DNA of 64,000 nucleotides, taken from assembly GCF_002632825.1 (NCBI RefSeq), contig NZ_NJAJ01000004.1, positions 62,001-126,000 on the forward strand, in the 5' to 3' direction. Made by a program: the position numbers and the translations under genes. The notes under the pieces are model-generated. The model made no database searches. It saw only the letters and a list, made by a program, of their open reading frames with translations, and was not told the origin of the DNA. Numbering within the stretch: the stretch's first letter is position 1; each line of letters begins with the position of its first letter. Positions 59,154 to 64,000 of the stretch are shown here, one piece after another. This DNA is from Xenorhabdus stockiae (lineage in GTDB: Bacteria > Pseudomonadota > Gammaproteobacteria > Enterobacterales > Enterobacteriaceae).

Positions 59154-60827
59154 TTATTCGCCTTTAGCTGCTTTGAAAGCTTCAGCCATTGCGTTGTTAG
59201 CAAAGTTTGCGTCTTCTTGCTTGTTCACAGAAGCGATAGCGTCTTTTTCATCAGCTTCGTCTTTCGCACGAACAGACAGGTTGATTACGCGGTTTTTGCG
59301 ATCAACACCAACGTATTTAGCTTCAACTGCATCGCCAACGTTCAGAACTTGAGTTGCATCTTCAACGCGGTCACGAGAAGCTTCTGATGCACGCAGGTAA
59401 CCTTCAACACCGTCAGCTAATTCAACTGTAGCACCTTTTGCATCAACAGCAGTTACTTTACCGTTAACAATAGCACCTTTCTTGTTTACAGACAGGTAGT
59501 TATTGAATGGATCTTCTGCCAGTTGCTTAATGCCCAGAGAGATACGCTCACGCTCTGCATCTACTTGCAGAACTACAGCAGCAATTTCGTCGCCTTTTTT
59601 GTATTCACGAACTGCTTCTTCGCCTGCAACGTTCCAGGAGATGTCAGACAGGTGAACCAGACCGTCGATGCCGCCGTCCAGACCGATGAAGATACCGAAG
59701 TCAGTGATTGACTTGATTTTACCTTCAACACGATCATTTTTGTTGTGAGTTTCAGCAAATTGCTGCCAAGGGTTGGATTTACACTGTTTCAGACCCAGGG
59801 AGATACGACGACGTTCTTCATCGATATCCAGAACCATAACTTCCACAACATCACCAACGTTAACAACTTTGGATGGGTGGATGTTTTTGTTAGTCCAGTC
59901 CATTTCTGAAACGTGTACCAGACCTTCAACGCCTTCTTCGATTTCAACGAAGCAGCCGTAGTCAGTCAGATTAGTTACGCGACCAGTCAGTCGAGTACTT
60001 TCTGGGTAACGCTTAGCGATTGCTACCCATGGATCTTCACCCAGTTGTTTCAGACCCAGAGATACGCGAGTACGCTCACGGTCGAACTTCAGTACTTTAA
60101 CTGTGATTTCATCGCCCACATTGACGATTTCGCTTGGGTGTTTAACACGCTTCCAAGCCATATCAGTAATGTGCAGCAGGCCATCAACGCCGCCCAGATC
60201 AACGAATGCACCGTAGTCAGTCAGGTTCTTAACGATACCTTTAACTTCCATGCCTTCTTGCAGGTTTTCCAGCAGCTGATCACGCTCTGCACTGTTTTCA
60301 GATTCGATAACAGCACGACGGGAAACAACTACGTTATTGCGTTTCTGATCCAGCTTGATGACTTTGAACTCAAGCTCTTTGCCTTCAAGGTGAGCAGTAT
60401 CGCGAACTGGACGAACGTCAACCAGTGAACCTGGCAGGAACGCACGGATGCCGTTCAGTTCTACAGTGAAGCCGCCTTTTACTTTACCGTTGATAATACC
60501 AGTAACAGTTTCAGCTTCTTCGTATGCTTTTTCCAGCATCAGCCATGCTTCATGACGTTTCGCTTTTTCACGGGACAGGATAGTCTCACCGAAACCATCT
60601 TCTACCGCATCCAGAGCTACGTCGATTTCATCGCCAACCTGGATTTCCAGCTCGCCCTGAGCGTTTTTGAATTGCTCTACAGGAATCGCAGATTCTGATT
60701 TCAGGCCTGCGTCGACCAATACAACGTCTTTATCGATAGCAACTACAACACCACGTACGATTGCACCTGGGCGAGTTTCGATAGTCTGTAGGGATTCTTC
60801 AAAGAGTTGAGCAAAAGATTCTGTCAT
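59154..60827 (-). CDS. rpsA: 30S ribosomal protein S1
   Basis: This is a 557-residue protein, exactly the E. coli length, with six S1 (OB-fold) repeats; the RNA-binding ones contain [24 protein letters not shown] and related [13 protein letters not shown] and [12 protein letters not shown] segments. It brings mRNA to the 30S subunit. I chose the ATG at 60827 ([13 protein letters not shown]), not the in-frame start five codons upstream. The 195-bp leader to cmk probably carries S1 autoregulatory structure, as in E. coli, but I did not resolve its hairpins. Confidence 0.98.
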   Translation of the reverse strand: MTESFAQLFEESLQTIETRPGAIVRGVVVAIDKDVVLVDAGLKSESAIPVEQFKNAQGELEIQVGDEIDVALDAVEDGFGETILSREKAKRHEAWLMLEKAYEEAETVTGIINGKVKGGFTVELNGIRAFLPGSLVDVRPVRDTAHLEGKELEFKVIKLDQKRNNVVVSRRAVIESENSAERDQLLENLQEGMEVKGIVKNLTDYGAFVDLGGVDGLLHITDMAWKRVKHPSEIVNVGDEITVKVLKFDRERTRVSLGLKQLGEDPWVAIAKRYPESTRLTGRVTNLTDYGCFVEIEEGVEGLVHVSEMDWTNKNIHPSKVVNVGDVVEVMVLDIDEERRRISLGLKQCKSNPWQQFAETHNKNDRVEGKIKSITDFGIFIGLDGGIDGLVHLSDISWNVAGEEAVREYKKGDEIAAVVLQVDAERERISLGIKQLAEDPFNNYLSVNKKGAIVNGKVTAVDAKGATVELADGVEGYLRASEASRDRVEDATQVLNVGDAVEAKYVGVDRKNRVINLSVRAKDEADEKDAIASVNKQEDANFANNAMAEAFKAAKGE

Positions 60828-61022
60828 TTTAATGATCTTCAAGGTTTTAAATTAACGTCCATCTAGCATCCGGCCGAATGGGGTTGTTTTACATACCTCG
60901 CAACTATTCCCTGTTACAAGGTGTTTTAGTATGCCAGCATATTTCACTACTCACATACCAGAATTCTATATACATCGTCTTGATGTGCCGTTGCAATAGC
61001 ATTATACGCGAAAATACGCAGA

Positions 61023-61709
61023 CTAAACGGTTAATGCTAATGTATTTCTCGCATAATTCAGTGCCTTATCAATAACTTCTTCGATAGACATACTGGTTGA
61101 ATCCAGTATTAAGGCATCCTGTGCAGGCACTAACGGCGCAACTGCCCGATTGCGATCGCGGAAATCCCGCTCCTGTATTTCGGACAAAAGGCTTTCAAAG
61201 TTAACACTAAAACCATTTTCCTGCAACTGTAACATGCGCCTGCGGGCACGTTCTTCCGCACTTGCGTCAAGAAAAATTTTCACAGGGGCGTCAGGAAAAA
61301 CAACCGTTCCCATATCACGTCCGTCAGCAATCAGTCCCGGAAGAAGACGAAATGCCCTCTGTCGGCGAAGTAATGCTTCACGAACACGAGGAAATGTTGC
61401 TGTCTGTGAAGCGGTATTGCCAACCGCTTCAGTGCGGATCTCATTACTGACATCTTCACCTTCGAGAATAACCCTGAGCCTGCCGTTTGCAGGGACAAAG
61501 CGCACATCCAGATTTGCAGCCAGAGGAACCAGTGCATCTTCAGACTTGATATCCACCTGATGGTGAATAGCTGCCAGTGCCAGCACGCGATAAATGGCTC
61601 CTGAGTCAAGTAATTGCCAATTCAATGCCTCAGCCAGTGCCTGACATAGAGTTCCTTTGCCAGCACCACTCGGACCATCAACGGTTATTACCGGGGCTAT
61701 TATCGTCAT
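61023..61709 (-). CDS. cmk: Cytidylate kinase
   Basis: This is a 228-residue nucleoside monophosphate kinase for CMP and dCMP. The P-loop is [12 protein letters not shown] near residue 9, with the CMP-binding segments [13 protein letters not shown] near 34, [14 protein letters not shown] near 125 and [13 protein letters not shown] near 180. Length compares with 227 in E. coli. In E. coli ycaL lies between cmk and aroA; here a 179-bp AT-rich gap separates them, with no gene. Confidence 0.97.
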   Translation of the reverse strand: MTIIAPVITVDGPSGAGKGTLCQALAEALNWQLLDSGAIYRVLALAAIHHQVDIKSEDALVPLAANLDVRFVPANGRLRVILEGEDVSNEIRTEAVGNTASQTATFPRVREALLRRQRAFRLLPGLIADGRDMGTVVFPDAPVKIFLDASAEERARRRMLQLQENGFSVNFESLLSEIQERDFRDRNRAVAPLVPAQDALILDSTSMSIEEVIDKALNYARNTLALTV

Positions 61710-61888
61710 TCATTCTCCTCCTTTTTGCTTTGCATGGCGCTTGTCGGCTCTTTTCTACACAGAACATTTTCCTATACAGAAAACAGGTCACTCACCTAAT
61801 GCAGAACACTGCTCAATAAGTGAGCAGCAGAAATATGAGCTTATTATACCTACTCGGAGAATGAGTGGAATAAATACATCATCATTAA

Positions 61889-63184
61889 TCAACAATTTTC
61901 ACTAGGAGTATCACTGATAGATTTAAGTTGCTTAAAATAATCGGGGAATGTCTTGGCTGTACAGCCGGGATCAAGGATCGTCACAGGGGTATCTGAAAGA
62001 GCCACTAATGAAAAACACATTGCTACCCGGTGATCATTGTAGGTTTCAATTTCCGCATGGTTAAGTTTTGCTGGTGGAATAATGCGAATGTAATCATGCC
62101 CTTCTTCTACTTCAGCTCCCACTTTACGTAGTTCTGTTGCCATCGCATTAAGACGATCAGTCTCTTTTACCCGCCAGTTATAGATATTGCGGATAACGGT
62201 TTCACCTTTAGCAAACAATGCCGTTGTCGCGATAGTCATGGCCGCATCAGGAATGGCATTCATATCCATATCGATACCAGTCAGTGTGCCACGTTCACAT
62301 TCCACAAAATCATCTTCCTTACGTATGATCGCGCCCATCTTTTCCAGAACATCGGCAAATTTTGTATCACCCTGTAAACTATTTTTACCAATACCTGTAA
62401 CACGCACGGTTCCGCCTTTAATTGCTGCGGCAGCAAGAAAATATGATGCGGAAGAAGCATCACCTTCAACCAGATAGCGCCCGGGAGACTGATACTTCTG
62501 TTGCCCTTTGATCCGAAAAACCTGATAGTGATCGTTTTCTACAGTTACCCCGAAACTGTTCATTAATGCCAGCGTAATATCAATGTATGGTTTAGAAACC
62601 AAATCTCCTTTGATATCAATTTCGCTATCATTTAATGCTAAAGGAGCGGCCATCAGTAACGCGGTCAGGAATTGACTGGAAACACTGCCATCAACAGTCA
62701 TTTTTCCACCTGAAAAACCACCTCTGATTCGCACTGGTGGGTAATTTTCCTGTTCAAGATAGTCAATTTTTGCCCCAGCCTGACATAAAGCATCCACTAA
62801 ATGACCAATCGGACGCTCTTTCATCCGTGGCTCACCGGTTAACACTACGTCATTATTTCCGAGACACAATGCAGCAGCCAGTGGACGCATCGCTGTTCCT
62901 GCATTTCCCAAAAACAGTTCCAGCCCATTTTTATCGGTTATTACTCCACCAATGCCATCAACCTCACAGGTAGTACGATCTTCAGACAACCGATAGGAAA
63001 TACCCAGCGCTGTTAACGCATTGAGCATATGGCGAATATCATCACTGTCCAATAAATTGGTCAGGCATGTTGTTCCCTGAGCAAGAGCAGCAAGTAACAG
63101 CGCACGATTGGAAACACTTTTAGAGCCGGGTAAATTAATAGTTCCATGAATGTGAGAGATGGGTTGTAACGTCAGGGATTGCAT
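61889..63184 (-). CDS. aroA: 5-enolpyruvylshikimate-3-phosphate synthase
   Basis: This is a 431-residue class I EPSP synthase (E. coli 427), the sixth step of the shikimate pathway. Conserved motifs are [18 protein letters not shown] near residue 19, [16 protein letters not shown] near 92, [17 protein letters not shown] near 117, [15 protein letters not shown] near 165 and [13 protein letters not shown] near 340. The unmodified LGNAGTA loop is of the ordinary, inhibitor-sensitive form. It is downstream of serC on the same strand, the classic serC-aroA operon. Confidence 0.97.
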   Translation of the reverse strand: MQSLTLQPISHIHGTINLPGSKSVSNRALLLAALAQGTTCLTNLLDSDDIRHMLNALTALGISYRLSEDRTTCEVDGIGGVITDKNGLELFLGNAGTAMRPLAAALCLGNNDVVLTGEPRMKERPIGHLVDALCQAGAKIDYLEQENYPPVRIRGGFSGGKMTVDGSVSSQFLTALLMAAPLALNDSEIDIKGDLVSKPYIDITLALMNSFGVTVENDHYQVFRIKGQQKYQSPGRYLVEGDASSASYFLAAAAIKGGTVRVTGIGKNSLQGDTKFADVLEKMGAIIRKEDDFVECERGTLTGIDMDMNAIPDAAMTIATTALFAKGETVIRNIYNWRVKETDRLNAMATELRKVGAEVEEGHDYIRIIPPAKLNHAEIETYNDHRVAMCFSLVALSDTPVTILDPGCTAKTFPDYFKQLKSISDTPSENC

Positions 63185-63248
63185 AAACGGCAGGATCTCC
63201 GGTTGGTAATTCTTGTATTTTTAATTAGTTATCGATTTAAAAGACTCA

Positions 63249-63274
63249 TATCGGGGGGATTCATCCCCCCGATA
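63249..63274 (-). terminator. Hairpin between serC and aroA
   Basis: An 11-bp perfect stem, TATCGGGGGGA/TCCCCCCGATA with a TTCA loop, lies 10 nt past the serC stop. On the minus strand it is followed by TGAGTCTTTT, a partial T tract. A hairpin at this place is also known in E. coli serC-aroA and is thought to reduce read-through into aroA. Confidence 0.7.
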
Positions 63275-63284
63275 AAGAAAATCA

Positions 63285-64000
63285 TTATGCATTGCGGCGT
63301 TCAAAATCAGCCATAAACTCAACCAATGCCAATACCCCTTCATGAGGCATCGCATTATAAATTGAAGCTCTGGCACCTCCGGCAACTTTGTGCCCTTTCA
63401 ATGCATGCAAACCATGCGCATAGGCTTCTTCTAAAAACTTACCGTCGAGAGCAGGATTAGCTAACTGGAAAGGTATATTCATAATAGAGCGGTTTTGTGG
63501 CGCAACACCGTTGATATAAAAATCACTGTTATCAATCGCCTGATACAGAGATTTCGCTTTGGCATGATTGCGTTTCTTGATTTCTTGTAATCCACCCTGC
63601 TCTTTCAGCCACTTGAACACCATACCAGAGAGATACCATGCAAATGTTGGTGGTGTGTTATACATAGAATCGTTGTTCACCTGCACGGTGTAATCCAGAA
63701 TGGATGGCGTGTGCTTATGGGCTTTACCCAATAAATCTTCACGAATAATAACGACGGTAATCCCAGCCGGACCGATGTTTTTCTGAGCGCCTGCATAAAT
63801 AACCCCATAGCGGCTCACATCGATTGGTGCAGAAAGAATGGTTGAAGAGTAATCAGCAATAACAATTTTATCATCACCAAAATCAGGCTCTTCAAAAATA
63901 GCAATACCACCAATGGTTTCATTAGGGCAATAATGCACATAGGCCGCATCATTACTCAAATCCCATTCATTCATTGGCTTCACACTTTTAACGCCATCTG
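63285..64000 (-). CDS. serC: Phosphoserine aminotransferase, C-terminal two-thirds
   Basis: The frame runs to the window edge ([14 protein letters not shown]... as first residues), so about 125 N-terminal residues are missing. It is a PLP enzyme of serine and pyridoxine synthesis. The PLP lysine lies in [17 protein letters not shown]; other landmarks are [20 protein letters not shown]-type residues before it, [19 protein letters not shown], and [19 protein letters not shown] near the end. It is the first gene of serC-aroA. Confidence 0.96.
   Translation of the reverse strand, partial: DGVKSVKPMNEWDLSNDAAYVHYCPNETIGGIAIFEEPDFGDDKIVIADYSSTILSAPIDVSRYGVIYAGAQKNIGPAGITVVIIREDLLGKAHKHTPSILDYTVQVNNDSMYNTPPTFAWYLSGMVFKWLKEQGGLQEIKKRNHAKAKSLYQAIDNSDFYINGVAPQNRSIMNIPFQLANPALDGKFLEEAYAHGLHALKGHKVAGGARASIYNAMPHEGVLALVEFMADFERRNA

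Noticed and set aside
59913..60428. 171-codon plus-strand open frame opposite rpsA
   Set aside because: It is antisense to S1, whose strong codon bias removes stops from the opposite strand; no binding site or family features.
1..64000. Search for a novel multi-gene defence, toxin or biosynthetic system
   Set aside because: All long frames were assigned to conserved enterobacterial families or the small phage remnant; no cluster of unassigned adjacent genes exists in the window.

Overview
The window reads as chromosomal backbone of a gammaproteobacterium of the Enterobacterales. Protein-level resemblance to Escherichia coli is very high for almost every gene. The AT-rich intergenic DNA, an OmpF-type porin with altered constriction loop, and intact 127-bp ERIC elements fit the Photorhabdus/Xenorhabdus branch of the Morganellaceae. 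The genus is my inference from recall; no search was run.

Two ancestral blocks are joined. Block 1 (1-17430) follows the E. coli order yeiH-nfo ... efpL(yeiP)-lpxT(yeiU)-mepS(spr) ... yejG-bcr-rsuA-radD(yejH)-rplY-yejK-yejL-yejM-tRNA-Pro(GGG). It carries extra or displaced genes (fruK, a Nudix hydrolase, the tryptophan permease mtr, two small secreted-protein genes) and lacks yeiR, rtn and yejABEF. Block 2 (20425-64000) follows the E. coli 20-21 min order, read as pqiCBA-uup-rlmL-zapC-pyrD-pepN-pncB-asnS-ompF-aspC-gloC-mepK-ldtD-mukBEF-cmoM-elyC-kdsB-ycaR-lpxK-msbA-comEC-ihfB-rpsA-cmk-aroA-serC. It has aphA inserted between ldtD and mukB and lacks ycbX, the ssu genes and ycaL at their usual places. 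The seam lies at the tRNA-Pro gene and holds a small prophage remnant: three phased 11-bp repeats, a tail fibre fused to a Tfa-like domain, and a DUF2612-type tail protein.

Functionally the window is dominated by envelope genes (lpxT, mepS, yejM, pqiABC, porin, mepK, ldtD, elyC, kdsB, lpxK, msbA), chromosome and nucleoid genes (mukBEF, ihfB, yejK, zapC), translation genes (efpL, rplY, asnS, rpsA, rsuA, rlmL, cmoM, uup) and central metabolism (fruK, pyrD, pncB, aspC, cmk, aroA, serC). Tight operons with 1-4 bp overlaps are cmoM-mukF-mukE-mukB, pqiABC and msbA-lpxK.

I did not find a convincing new multi-gene system. The points most worth a second look are: an orphan fruK that keeps a Cra operator although fruB and fruA are absent; a porin whose loop-3 motif reads PIFGGD instead of PEFGGD beneath a well conserved three-site OmpR array; the fibre-Tfa fusion and repeats next to tRNA-Pro; one ERIC copy split by insertions; and an AT-rich island with two small exported proteins.
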